Positions 10,104 through 20,412 of a DNA stretch of 56,626 bases are shown piece by piece (position 1 is the stretch's first letter; each line of letters begins with the position of its first letter). Source of the stretch: Chloroflexota bacterium (lineage in GTDB: Bacteria > Chloroflexota > Dehalococcoidia > SM23-28-2 > RBG-16-64-32). Under the pieces are notes generated by a model. It was not told the DNA's origin, did no database searches, and worked only from the letters and a program-made list of their open reading frames with translations. The stretch is from the NCBI GenBank assembly GCA_005882985.1, contig VBEJ01000038.1, forward strand, positions 1-56,626, written 5' to 3'. The position numbers and the translations under genes were made by a program.

Positions 10104-10843
10104 GACTCGCCTCGGGTAACGAACAGCTCGCGGTCGAAGACCATGCCCGTATGCACGCCGCCTGAATCACTACAGAGAAAAGACACAAGCGGGACGAAGT
10201 CCTCGGGCCGGCCAACACGGCCCGACTTGAGAGCGGCTTCAATCTCCTCCTCGGACCGACCGAAACGCCAGAAGGCCGTATCGGTTGGGCCTGGTGCGAT
10301 CGCGTTGACGGTGATGCCGTAAGGGGCCACTTCCTGGGCGAGCGCGCGGGTAAGGTTCATGACCGCCGCCTTGGAAGCACCGTAGACAGCGCCGCCGGGA
10401 GAGCCGCGCAAGCCGCGCCCGGAGGCGTTGTTGATGATGCGTCCCCAGCGTTGCGGGACCATGTGGCGGAGGGCGGCGCGCGAGCAGAGGAAGGTGCCAC
10501 GAAGGTTAACGGCGATGATGCCGTCCCACTGCTCGTCGCTCATGTCTACGACGAGGTTGCGGGCGTACTTGCCGGCATTGTTGACCATGATGTCGAGGCG
10601 GCCAAGCTTTCCAACGGTCTGATCGACCATTGCGTCGACTCCGGCGGTCTGCGACACATCAGTGGTCAGCGCGATCGACTGGGCGCCGGTGCTCTTCAGC
10701 TCCGCCGCAACGTCCTCGGCCTTCGTACCGTCAATGTCCGCGATTGCTACTGCGCAACCCTCCGCAGCGAATCCACGAGCGATCGCGCGGCCGATGCCGC
10801 TTCCAGCGCCTGTTACGACCGCGACTTTTCCTTCTAGCTGCAT
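10100..10843 (-). CDS. SDR-family NAD(P)-dependent oxidoreductase embedded in trp operon
   Basis: TGAGSGIGRAIA, NNAG, YGASKAA catalytic motif; stop overlaps trpG start by 4 bp. Confidence 0.92.
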   Translation of the reverse strand: MQLEGKVAVVTGAGSGIGRAIARGFAAEGCAVAIADIDGTKAEDVAAELKSTGAQSIALTTDVSQTAGVDAMVDQTVGKLGRLDIMVNNAGKYARNLVVDMSDEQWDGIIAVNLRGTFLCSRAALRHMVPQRWGRIINNASGRGLRGSPGGAVYGASKAAVMNLTRALAQEVAPYGITVNAIAPGPTDTAFWRFGRSEEEIEAALKSGRVGRPEDFVPLVSFLCSDSGGVHTGMVFDRELFVTRGES

Positions 10844-10861
10844 AGGATCAGTTCGTCCCGC

Positions 10862-12369
<1,508 letters not shown>

Positions 12370-12373
<4 letters not shown>

Positions 12374-13422
12374 TTCAACACCTGGATCGCTTCTCGGTCA
12401 CGGAAGTACGTCAGCCCCATGGCGTCGCGTGCTTCGGATAGCGTCTGCAGGCACTCTTGACGCGCCCGCGCCGTACCCCGGCTCAGGATCTCCTCGACCA
12501 GCCCTTTCTCGGCCGCGAAACGAGCGCGCCGCTCTCGAATTGGTTCGAGGAATCGATTGAGACCGGCGATCAGCTTCTGCTTCACTTCGACGTCACCGAC
12601 CTTGCCCTTGTGGTAGCGCGCCTTGAGGTCCTCGACCTCGGCCTTATCATCGTTGAAGGCATCGTGATAGATGAAGACGGGATTGCCCTGAACGCGGCCG
12701 GGTATGTCAGCGCGGATACGTTTGGGGTCCGTGTACATCGACATCACTTTTCGCTTCACTGTCTCCGCATCGTCGCGCAGGAAGATAGCGTTCCCGAGTG
12801 ACTTGCCCATCTTCGCTTTACCGTCCGTGCCAGGCAGCGTCGGGACGTTGCCAACGAGCCCCTCCGGCGCCGGAAACACAGGCGCAAACGTATCGTTAAA
12901 GCGTCGAGCGATTTCACGCGTGAGCTCGATGTGCGAGAGCTGGTCCTTCCCTACGGGCACGAGGTTGCCCTTCACCATCAGGATATCGGCGGCTTGAAGG
13001 ACGGGGTATGAGAGGAGCGCCATCGAAGCGGTGTCGAGCTTGAGGTCACGCACCACTTCCTTCAGGGTCGGAATGCGCTGGGCTCTTGGCACGCTGACGA
13101 GGGACATAAAGATCCAGGCGAGCTCGAGGACCTCCGGGACGAGCGACTGCAAGTAGATCGTCGTCTTTTCGTGGTCGATGCCGACGCTCAGGTAGTCGAG
13201 CACGAGCTCGTGGATGTTGTGCCCAACTTCCTCGAGATCGCTTGTCCGGGTGGTGAGGAGGTGAAGGTCGGCGAGCAGCAGGAACGTCTCGTACTCGTCC
13301 TGCAGCCGGACCCGATTGGCGAGCGTGCCAACGTAGTTGCCGAGGTGGAAGGCATCGCTCGTCGGCCGGTCACCTGTGAGTATTCGTTTGCGTCTGTGGC
13401 TGTCTCTCAACTGTCTCCCCAA
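12370..13422 (-). CDS. trpS: tryptophan--tRNA ligase
   Basis: RILTGDRPTSDAFHLGNYVG, KMGKSLGNAIFL; first in-frame TTG at 13422, alternative TTG at 13410 behind a GGGGAG; sits just after the T-box terminator. Confidence 0.95.
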
Positions 13423-13427
13423 AATTG

Positions 13428-13458
13428 AAAAACCCCTGCGCCCAAGGGGCGAGGGGTT
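13428..13458 (-). terminator. intrinsic terminator (attenuator) of the T-box leader
   Basis: Minus strand AACCCCTCGCCCCTTGGGCGCAGGGGTTTTT. Confidence 0.88.
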
Positions 13459-13727
13459 CTCGCGGTGCCACCCTAATTGTCGCTTGAAGCGACATCTTTT
13501 CCAGGCACGCTCCGATGAAAAGCGGCTTCTCGAAGGATGCCCTGGGCGTGTAACGGTGCCCTCCCCGGCCTCGCCTACTGATCCACCTTCGTGGGATGTT
13601 GGGCGGGCGGCTCACAGGCCCATTCACCTGCTGCGCCGACGCCGGGCTCTCACCCTCCTCCCGGCTCTCTTGGCCTACGCCTTGCAGGCTACTATTCCCG
13701 TTCTCAGCCGCTGTCTGTTCGTTTGTG
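13428..13727 (-). promoter_or_regulatory. T-box riboswitch leader, predicted tRNA-Trp specific
   Basis: Exact T-box AGGGTGGCACCGCG (complement of 13461..13474), putative specifier TGG (complement of 13620..13622) in GTGAATGGGCC context, Stem I-like GGGAGGAGGGTGAGAGCCC, terminator, followed by trpS-trpE. Confidence 0.92.
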
Positions 13728-13733
13728 ATGCGG

Positions 13734-13762
13734 AGTGTAACAGGCGATATGCGATCCGTCAA
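13734..13762 (-). promoter_or_regulatory. predicted sigma70-type promoter for T-box/trp operon
   Basis: Minus strand TTGACG - 17 bp - TACACT, directly upstream of the T-box leader. Confidence 0.65.
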
Positions 13763-13808
13763 TCACGGGAAACGTGCACGGCCCTTCGCCTTACCAAGAG
13801 CATTCTCG

Positions 13809-14405
13809 CTAGACGATTATCTCGGCTCGATCCGGCCGGGAGCGCTCTTCGGACATGATCTGCTGGATTTCGTTCGCGCATTCCTCCAGATCGTCGTTGA
13901 TTACGTGATAGTCGAACTGGGGTGCCGCCGCCATTTCTTGCGTTGCCGTCTCCTCCCGGACTTGGACCTGCTCCTGGGTGTCAGCGCCGCGCTCGCGGAC
14001 GCGCCTTCGCAGTTCGGGTTCGGAGGGTGGCGAGACGAAGATAGTGGTGGTGCCGGGGACCAGTCGCTTGATCGTGCGGGCCCCCTGGATGTCTGTGCGG
14101 AGAAGGACGTCCCGCCCGCTCGCAAGCGCCTCCCGGATCGGCCCGCGAGGGACGCCTTTGTCCTGACCGTAAACGACCGCGTGTTCCAGCAATTCACTAT
14201 CGCGGCGAAGCCGCTCGAACTCCGCTTTCGACACGAAATGGTAGTCGACGCCTTCTTGCTCGCCGGCGCGCGGCGGGCGTGTTGTGACGTTAGCGACGAC
14301 GTACGACGAAGGATCTTGGGCTTTAACTTGGGTCAGGAGGGAGTCCTTTCCCGCCCCCGAAGGCCCGGTCAAGACGACGAGCAAGGGATCGCGCGCGTTC
14401 GTCAC
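13809..14405 (-). CDS. gmk: guanylate kinase
   Basis: VLTGPSGAGKDSLL P-loop, VTTRPPRAGEQEGVDYHFVS. Confidence 0.96.
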   Translation of the reverse strand: MTNARDPLLVVLTGPSGAGKDSLLTQVKAQDPSSYVVANVTTRPPRAGEQEGVDYHFVSKAEFERLRRDSELLEHAVVYGQDKGVPRGPIREALASGRDVLLRTDIQGARTIKRLVPGTTTIFVSPPSEPELRRRVRERGADTQEQVQVREETATQEMAAAPQFDYHVINDDLEECANEIQQIMSEERSRPDRAEIIV

Positions 14406-14680
14406 CTCGCCGATGGGCTGCGCTGGAAGTCTGCCAAGTCGACCAGAAGGCCCCGTGCTCTCAACTTTTTGGGCTGCGCAGAAACGAGCACGAGCTGGCC
14501 AGTATCCAGCGGGACAACAGCGGTCGTCCGCCGGCCGTTCGTCAGGTCAATCACCGCGCCGTTGGCCTTCTGCTCGCGGACAAGCTTTTGCACCTTCGCG
14601 GACTGAGGGGAGAGCACGCGATGCGTATGTTCCAGGGAGATAAAGCTACCAAAGCCAGCGTGCGCGAGTTTGATCGCCAT
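14402..14680 (-). CDS. RemA-like (DUF370) regulatory protein, copy 1
   Basis: RemA-family pattern HAGFGSFISL..VLSPQSAKVQKLVREQKANGAVIDLTNGRRTTAVV; overlaps gmk start by 4 bp. Confidence 0.82.
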   Translation of the reverse strand: MAIKLAHAGFGSFISLEHTHRVLSPQSAKVQKLVREQKANGAVIDLTNGRRTTAVVPLDTGQLVLVSAQPKKLRARGLLVDLADFQRSPSAR

Positions 14681-14982
14681 TACTCACCCTCTGCGAGGGA
14701 TTCGCGGGCAGTCCTTCCACTGACGCGACCGGCGACTGCCTCCGGGGTGATCGCCAGGAGCACGATGTGGCCGGACTGCGTAATCACAGCAGTTTTTGTC
14801 TTGCGCCCCGTCGTCATATCGACAATGTTGCCTCGTTTCTTCGCATCACGAACCAGCCGCTGGATGGGTGCGGTGCCTTTGCTCATATTGGCGAGTGCCA
14901 GAATCTTATCGACTGCGAGGAAATGACCGAAACCGACGTGCACTAGCTCGCTAGCGCCGTTGTGAGACTGCGCCACTACCAC
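14680..14982 (-). CDS. RemA-like (DUF370) regulatory protein, copy 2
   Basis: VGFGHFLAVDKILALANMSKGTAPIQRLVRDAKKRGNIVDMTTGRKTKTAVITQSGHIVLLAITPEAVAGR. Confidence 0.88.
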   Translation of the reverse strand: MVVAQSHNGASELVHVGFGHFLAVDKILALANMSKGTAPIQRLVRDAKKRGNIVDMTTGRKTKTAVITQSGHIVLLAITPEAVAGRVSGRTARESLAEGE

Positions 14983-15010
14983 TCCTCCTTCATCATCGTT
15001 CGCGGTGGTG

Positions 15011-16306
15011 TTATGCCAGGCAGAGTCGCTCTAAGTCCAGCCAAAAGCGCGGATATGATACCGAAACACTTTCCGCCTGGCGGACCACCGTTTCTCCTTG
15101 TGAGAGCGCTCCCGCCACGGCCAGCATCATAGCCAACCGATGGTCCCCATGTGAGGATACCACAGCACCACGTAGCTTTTGGGGGCCCCAGATGCGGAAA
15201 CCGTCCTGTCTTTCTTCCAGGTTCGCCCCCAGCGCCCGTAGACCTTCTACAGTCGTTCGAATACGATTCGATTCCTTGACGGCAAGCTCTGCTGCGTCCT
15301 TGATGATAGTCTCTCCCTGCGCCAAGCAACCCGCGAGGGCGAGAAGAGGTAGTTCATCAATCGAGCGTGCGATGAGATCGCCGTCAATGGTGATCCCGCG
15401 CAGCTGCGACGAACGGACGAAGATGTTCGCCACGGGTTCCGCTCCCCAGAACTCCCCACCTTCTAGACGGATGTCTGCTCCCATCAAGGTCAAACAGTCG
15501 AGGATGCCAGTGCGTGTCTGATTCACGCCAACGCCGGCAATTTGAATTTCGGCATCAGGGTGAGCGGACGCCAGCACCAACCACGGTGCCGCTGACGAGA
15601 TGTCACCGGGCACTCGCAGTGATATCGCCGTGAGTTCCCCAGCGAGCGGCCGAATTCGGACGGCGGGCCCTTCGCCGAACTGTAAGTCCGCGCCCATGTT
15701 GGCCAGCATCCGCTCAGTGTGGTCGCGAGTCGGCGCTGGCTCCTCGATGACCGTTTCACCGTCGGCGTAGAGGCCCGCGAGCAGTAGGGCGGACTTTACC
15801 TGCGCGGAAGCGGCGGGCATCCGATAGTGGATGCCGCGCAACGACCCTCCTCGTATGACGAGTGGAGCGAGGCGCCCGCCGTCGCGGCCGCTTATGTCGG
15901 CGCCCATCTGGGTTAACGGCTCAACGATTCTTGCCATCGGCCGCGCGTTGAGCGAGGCATCACCGGAGATCACCGATAGAAACGGTTGCGCCGAGAGGAG
16001 GCCCGCCAGCAGGCGTATGGTAGTGCCTGAGTTCCGGGCGTCGAGCACCGACGCGGGCTCGTGGAGACCCCGGCTGCCCAAGCCCTTGACGGCGAGTTCG
16101 GACTCGCCGCGCCACCGGAATGAACCGCCAAGCCGGCGCAGGCAACTGATTGTTGCCAGGCAATCGGCCCCGCGCTGGAAGTCTTCGATGATCGCTTCGC
16201 CCTGAGCGATAGCGTTTAGGATTACCGCTCGGTGTGAAATCGATTTATTGGCGGAGACGCCTAAGGTTCCGCGGAAAGCCTTCGCGGTCGTGACGGTCTG
16301 CTGCAT
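15011..16306 (-). CDS. aroA: 3-phosphoshikimate 1-carboxyvinyltransferase
   Basis: NKSISHRAVILNAIAQGE, LDARNSGTTIRLLAGLLS, GDHRLAMMLAVAG. Confidence 0.97.
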   Translation of the reverse strand: MQQTVTTAKAFRGTLGVSANKSISHRAVILNAIAQGEAIIEDFQRGADCLATISCLRRLGGSFRWRGESELAVKGLGSRGLHEPASVLDARNSGTTIRLLAGLLSAQPFLSVISGDASLNARPMARIVEPLTQMGADISGRDGGRLAPLVIRGGSLRGIHYRMPAASAQVKSALLLAGLYADGETVIEEPAPTRDHTERMLANMGADLQFGEGPAVRIRPLAGELTAISLRVPGDISSAAPWLVLASAHPDAEIQIAGVGVNQTRTGILDCLTLMGADIRLEGGEFWGAEPVANIFVRSSQLRGITIDGDLIARSIDELPLLALAGCLAQGETIIKDAAELAVKESNRIRTTVEGLRALGANLEERQDGFRIWGPQKLRGAVVSSHGDHRLAMMLAVAGALSQGETVVRQAESVSVSYPRFWLDLERLCLA

Positions 16307-16311
16307 TGCGG

Positions 16312-17466
16312 TTAAGTCTCATTATCGGGCTTGTCTTCCGTCTCTATCTGCTTCTCGGCCCGCTTCTGCTCCAGCTTCTCCAGGTCCCGCCGCACGTCCT
16401 CAGCGATTCGCTCAGCGAGAGTCGGCCGGCGTTTGCCGTCCTTCTCCTCGGCTTCTTGCGTTTGGCGCATCAGCTCCGGCAGCTGCTTTGCTCGCTGAAT
16501 ATTCTTGGCCAGCGCTCCACCCACGAGCATGCTCAGGAGCGCCTGGCCGGAGTCCACCTTGGCTGTGGCCGTTTCCATCTGCCTGCGGGGAGGCTGGCGC
16601 TGAAAAGCCTCGCGCTCTATCTGGGCTTTAAGGAACGTCTCCAGGAGGACCTCATCTTGCGCGTCCTTGAGCATGTCCCGGTAGCGTCGAAGTTCCTCCG
16701 CCATCCGCTCCAACCAGTGGATCAAAGCATCGCGGTTGGTTGCCCAAATGCCGTGGCTCATCGCAGGGTCGCTCGCCGCCAGGCGCGTGACATCGCTGAA
16801 GCCGGACGAGGCCATCATTCCCATGTCGTTCCAGGCGGGACTCGAACGCAGCATCGAGAAGAGGGCAGTCGACATCATCAGTGGCAGGTGGCTTACGGCG
16901 CCGGCGTAGATGTCGTGCTCTTCAGGATCGACAAAAAGGGGCTCCGAGCCGGCAAGCCGTACGAGCCCAAGGACCGTCTTCACGGCTGTGTCGGAAGCAT
17001 CGACGGCGGGGCAGATGCAGTACGCCTTCCCTCGAAACAGCGAGGCCTCGGCAGACGCGATGCCGGCCGTTTCTTTGCCAGCCATAGGATGGCCGCCGAC
17101 GAAGTTAACGTATTCGGGCAACGCCTCCTTTGCCCAACGCATAACGTGGGCCTTGGTGCTCGTTGTGTCGGTGACGACCGTCCCCTCAGCGAGATCAGGA
17201 GCCATTTGCTGCATTACCTCGCGCACGCTAAGAACGGGAACGGCAATGATAACCATACCCGCTCCGGAGACAGCTCGGGGCAGGTTGTGCTCCGTGCGAT
17301 CGATCGCTCCGGACTTCTCGGCTTGCGTCGCGTTAGCCCGATCCCGATCGTGGCCTATGACCTCGAGGCCCGGTAGCCGGGCGCCCTTAAGCGCCATTCC
17401 CAGCGACCCGCCAATCAGGCCGGTGCCGATGATGGTGATGCGCTTCTTGCCGTTAGATCTGTCCAT
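16312..17466 (-). CDS. tyrA: prephenate dehydrogenase with charged C-terminal extension
   Basis: ITIIGTGLIGGSLGMALK, GGHPMAGKETAGI, AVSHLPLM; C-terminal ~70 aa rich in K/E/R. Confidence 0.92.
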   Translation of the reverse strand: MDRSNGKKRITIIGTGLIGGSLGMALKGARLPGLEVIGHDRDRANATQAEKSGAIDRTEHNLPRAVSGAGMVIIAVPVLSVREVMQQMAPDLAEGTVVTDTTSTKAHVMRWAKEALPEYVNFVGGHPMAGKETAGIASAEASLFRGKAYCICPAVDASDTAVKTVLGLVRLAGSEPLFVDPEEHDIYAGAVSHLPLMMSTALFSMLRSSPAWNDMGMMASSGFSDVTRLAASDPAMSHGIWATNRDALIHWLERMAEELRRYRDMLKDAQDEVLLETFLKAQIEREAFQRQPPRRQMETATAKVDSGQALLSMLVGGALAKNIQRAKQLPELMRQTQEAEEKDGKRRPTLAERIAEDVRRDLEKLEQKRAEKQIETEDKPDNET

Positions 17467-17537
17467 CTCGCATTACGAGCTTATCAGGCTGTCTATGTGC
17501 TTACAATTTAAGACATGCGGTCTTCGCTAGCGTCCGA

Positions 17538-18062
17538 TCAGCAGGAATCGTCGGCCATACGGAGCAGGCGTTGACGCTCGTCGGGCATATCGATGTCTTC
17601 GTGTCCGCGGATGAGTTCCACGACGGCAATCGGGGCGCCGAGCGCCTCGGCTACCAGGGCGCCACGTTCGGCGTGCTGACTCAGCGCCGCCAGCCCGCTG
17701 CGCCCTCTCGCTAACCTGCGCAAGGCCCACGGCGCGCCGGTTTCCAGCAAAACATACGCGATCCGGTGCCATAGCCTCACCTTAACTCCCGCCAGTGGTG
17801 CTTTCCCGGAGTCGTGCAGAAGCGACGCGACCAGCAAATCGGGGTCTGTGTGGCCTTGGTCTTTGAGCGTCCAATATACGTCCAAACTGTGCCGCTGGTC
17901 CCGCTTGCTCATCGACTCAAAGAGGGGCGATAACTTGGGACCGAGCAGTTGCTCGGCATCTGATCGCTCGCTCCTGTCGATTCTCGGCTTGAGAGCGCCG
18001 ATCAGCTGCCGCGTTCGGTAGGCCGGTCGCTCAAACAAAGGGGTCGCCCGTTGTCCCGGCAA
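17538..18062 (-). CDS. HD-domain protein, putative phosphohydrolase
   Basis: RHSLDVYWTLKDQG...LLHDSGK...RGHED; TTG start, exact start uncertain. Confidence 0.75.
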   Translation of the reverse strand: MPGQRATPLFERPAYRTRQLIGALKPRIDRSERSDAEQLLGPKLSPLFESMSKRDQRHSLDVYWTLKDQGHTDPDLLVASLLHDSGKAPLAGVKVRLWHRIAYVLLETGAPWALRRLARGRSGLAALSQHAERGALVAEALGAPIAVVELIRGHEDIDMPDERQRLLRMADDSC

Positions 18063-18759
18063 ACAACCGTGCGAGCACCCTTATGACCGGCGACATAATC
18101 TCGAAGAGGAGAAACGTCCCCGTGAAGAACGGCAGGAGGAAGAGCGTTATCAGGATGATTGGACCATAGGGTTCGAGGCGTGCGAAGGAAAGAGACAGGT
18201 CGCGCGGCAAGAAACCCACCGCCACCTTGAACCCGTCCAGCGGTGCGATCGGAATGAGGTTGAAGACTCCGAGAATAAGACTGAAGAGGACTATCGCGCT
18301 CAGATAGACGCTAAGGTATTCGCCGGCCGTCCACCCATTGAGCGCAAGGATTTCTGCCCTGACCTTATCGAATGGGGACACCCATTCCACGAGGTCCAGT
18401 TTCATCGGCAGACCGGCGACCGCCGCAACAACGAAGTTTGAAAGCGGCCCGGCAGCGGCGGTGAAACCCAGCGCCGCCTTTGGGTTCCGCGTCGCGTTGG
18501 GGTTTACCGGCACGGGCCGGCCCCAGCCGAAGCCAACCATCAGCATAAGCAGCGTCCCGACGGGCTCCAGGTGTGCCAGAGGATTCAAGGTGAGACGCCC
18601 CATTCTTCTCGGCAGGCCATCGCCGAGCCGGTCAGCTACGAGAGCGTGCGAGAACTCGTGAAATGAGATGCCGAGGACCAACGCGGTGATGATTGCCCCG
18701 ACGAAAACGACTGCTGCGAAGAAGTTGATCGAGAGGAAGTCGAGGAAGATAAAGATCAT
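18031..18759 (-). CDS. site-2 protease family (M50) membrane metalloprotease
   Basis: [14 protein letters not shown] (HExxH-type), [13 protein letters not shown], multiple TM segments; ATG at 18759 preferred over long ORF start. Confidence 0.9.
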   Translation of the reverse strand: MIFIFLDFLSINFFAAVVFVGAIITALVLGISFHEFSHALVADRLGDGLPRRMGRLTLNPLAHLEPVGTLLMLMVGFGWGRPVPVNPNATRNPKAALGFTAAAGPLSNFVVAAVAGLPMKLDLVEWVSPFDKVRAEILALNGWTAGEYLSVYLSAIVLFSLILGVFNLIPIAPLDGFKVAVGFLPRDLSLSFARLEPYGPIILITLFLLPFFTGTFLLFEIMSPVIRVLARLFAGTTGDPFV

Positions 18760-18810
18760 TCGCTCGTAAATGATAGCACGGGTCTCCCTCGCACCTTCCG
18801 CGCGCTGTCC

Positions 18811-18839
18811 TTTCGAGGGCGCCCTGCCTGACGTATAAT
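18811..18839 (+). promoter_or_regulatory. predicted promoter of nitroreductase-like gene
   Basis: Perfect TATAAT at 18834..18839, weak -35 (TTTCGA) at 17-bp spacing. Confidence 0.45.
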
Positions 18840-18876
18840 CGGTTCGCGAATCTCTCGAATTACGGAGGTGCTCCCA

Positions 18877-20220
18877 ATGGTTCTTACAAGAATGCCTGTG
18901 ACCGAACCCGTCGTGTCTATCGAGCCGGCTCAGCGCGCGTGGAATTACCCCCTCTTCGACGCGATCTTCCAGCGCCGGGCCCGCCGTTTCCCCCTCGGCG
19001 CCGAAATGCCGGGAGACCTCGCTCCGTTCAAGTCTACGAAGGAGCCCGTGCCGCTGGACGAGATCGAGGAAGCGATGTTGGTGATGGCGGGCACGGGCAT
19101 CAGCGGCGTAAACCTCGCGGACCTGCCGTTCAACGACCAGGCAGGCAGCAACTGGTGCGGCAACACCATGCTCCAGTTCGTCGGCCGCGTGTACGCGAGC
19201 GCCTGCGGCTCGCACGGCACAGAGCTCTTCTATACGAACGATGAGGGCACCTACATGGTGAAGCTCCGCGAGAAGCACGCATCCGCGATGCAGGAGTTTG
19301 AGTCGCTCGACGATCGCGAAAAGATCGTCCAGGCCTTCCGCGCGAATACCGTGCAGATTGGTAACGGGCGGCTTCAGGTACCGATGATCGCCGGCATCAC
19401 TCAGCCCTTCAACTGGTGGAACGTCAACCAGCCCGGTAGCACGCTCTTCATGCCGATCAGCGACGTCACCTGGGAGTACATCAACGTGCTGATGCTCCTC
19501 ATGGACGAGCCAAACTCCTACTACGTCTACGACGACCTAAACGGCAACGCCGAGCCCCTAAAGGAATGGGCCGACAAAGGCTATCTTGATCGCTCGCGCG
19601 GTTATCCGCTCTCCGGCCTCGAGAGCTCGATGCAGATGATCATCCCGGGCACCGAGCAGGCAATCATGCTCCAGAACATGTACCTGGCGCTGCAGGCGAT
19701 GGGCCTCGGAGGTTGGATCTTTACGTCGTCCGTGAGCGCTTTCATCTTTCCGATGATGGGCTTCCGCTTTCACATCCCCTCAAAGTTCGGGCCAATCAAG
19801 ACGCTGAACCAGGAGGCGGGTCCGCGACCGGTGCCGGTAGGCCTCGACAGCCACTTCCAGGCTTACTGTCCGCCGTACTACCCGGACATGGACGCGGCTG
19901 TCCAGGCGATCTTCGATGCGAAGTGGGGTGGCAGCGGCGTCTATAAAGAGGAAGGCGGCCCCGTGGGGCTCAAGGACAGGCAGTCGCTTGACAAGCTGGT
20001 CCAGAAGACGCCTGGCTGGTGTCTGGACGCCACGAAAGCGCTTTGCTCTTACATCTGGGAGACGTATGGCCGCTTTCCTGCAACGATCGATCCGATGATG
20101 ATGAACATCTGGTTCCAGGCACACCACTTGGAGACCGAGTTCTACGATCGCTATTACCAGCCCGGCGCCTACCACGAAACGATCCGGCAGCACATGGGGG
20201 TCTGGCACGGAGCCCGATAG
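18877..20220 (+). CDS. uncharacterised large nitroreductase-like protein
   Basis: ATG at 18877 with GGAGG; weak resemblance to nitroreductase fold (FNDQAGSNWCGNTMLQFVGR; EQAIMLQNMYLALQAMGLGGWIF). Confidence 0.6.
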   Translation: MVLTRMPVTEPVVSIEPAQRAWNYPLFDAIFQRRARRFPLGAEMPGDLAPFKSTKEPVPLDEIEEAMLVMAGTGISGVNLADLPFNDQAGSNWCGNTMLQFVGRVYASACGSHGTELFYTNDEGTYMVKLREKHASAMQEFESLDDREKIVQAFRANTVQIGNGRLQVPMIAGITQPFNWWNVNQPGSTLFMPISDVTWEYINVLMLLMDEPNSYYVYDDLNGNAEPLKEWADKGYLDRSRGYPLSGLESSMQMIIPGTEQAIMLQNMYLALQAMGLGGWIFTSSVSAFIFPMMGFRFHIPSKFGPIKTLNQEAGPRPVPVGLDSHFQAYCPPYYPDMDAAVQAIFDAKWGGSGVYKEEGGPVGLKDRQSLDKLVQKTPGWCLDATKALCSYIWETYGRFPATIDPMMMNIWFQAHHLETEFYDRYYQPGAYHETIRQHMGVWHGAR

Positions 20221-20412
20221 TTTTCCCGCGCGGCCGTAGCTCAGACCACAAGGAAAAATCGATGGCGCGATGCTAGCGGTGGTTAGCCCCGGTCCTGCCC
20301 TATGTTAGCCGGCGTCGCCGGGCGCGTATGTTGACGCACCGTCACTTCGGGACTACCTTAATTTCCGAACCGGTGCACGCAGGGCTTCGCTGGTAAGCGA
20401 AAGGAGACAGCC

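Noticed and set aside
13596-14606. 336-aa plus-strand ORF
   Set aside because: Antisense to gmk, the first remA-like gene and the T-box leader; composition is shadow-frame of high-GC coding DNA with no recognisable domain
16306-17376. 356-aa plus-strand ORF
   Set aside because: Entirely antisense to tyrA, which has clear family motifs
18760-19278. N-terminal 173 residues of the 18031..19278 ORF
   Set aside because: Overlaps the divergent nitroreductase-like gene antisense; M50 family start fits ATG at 18759
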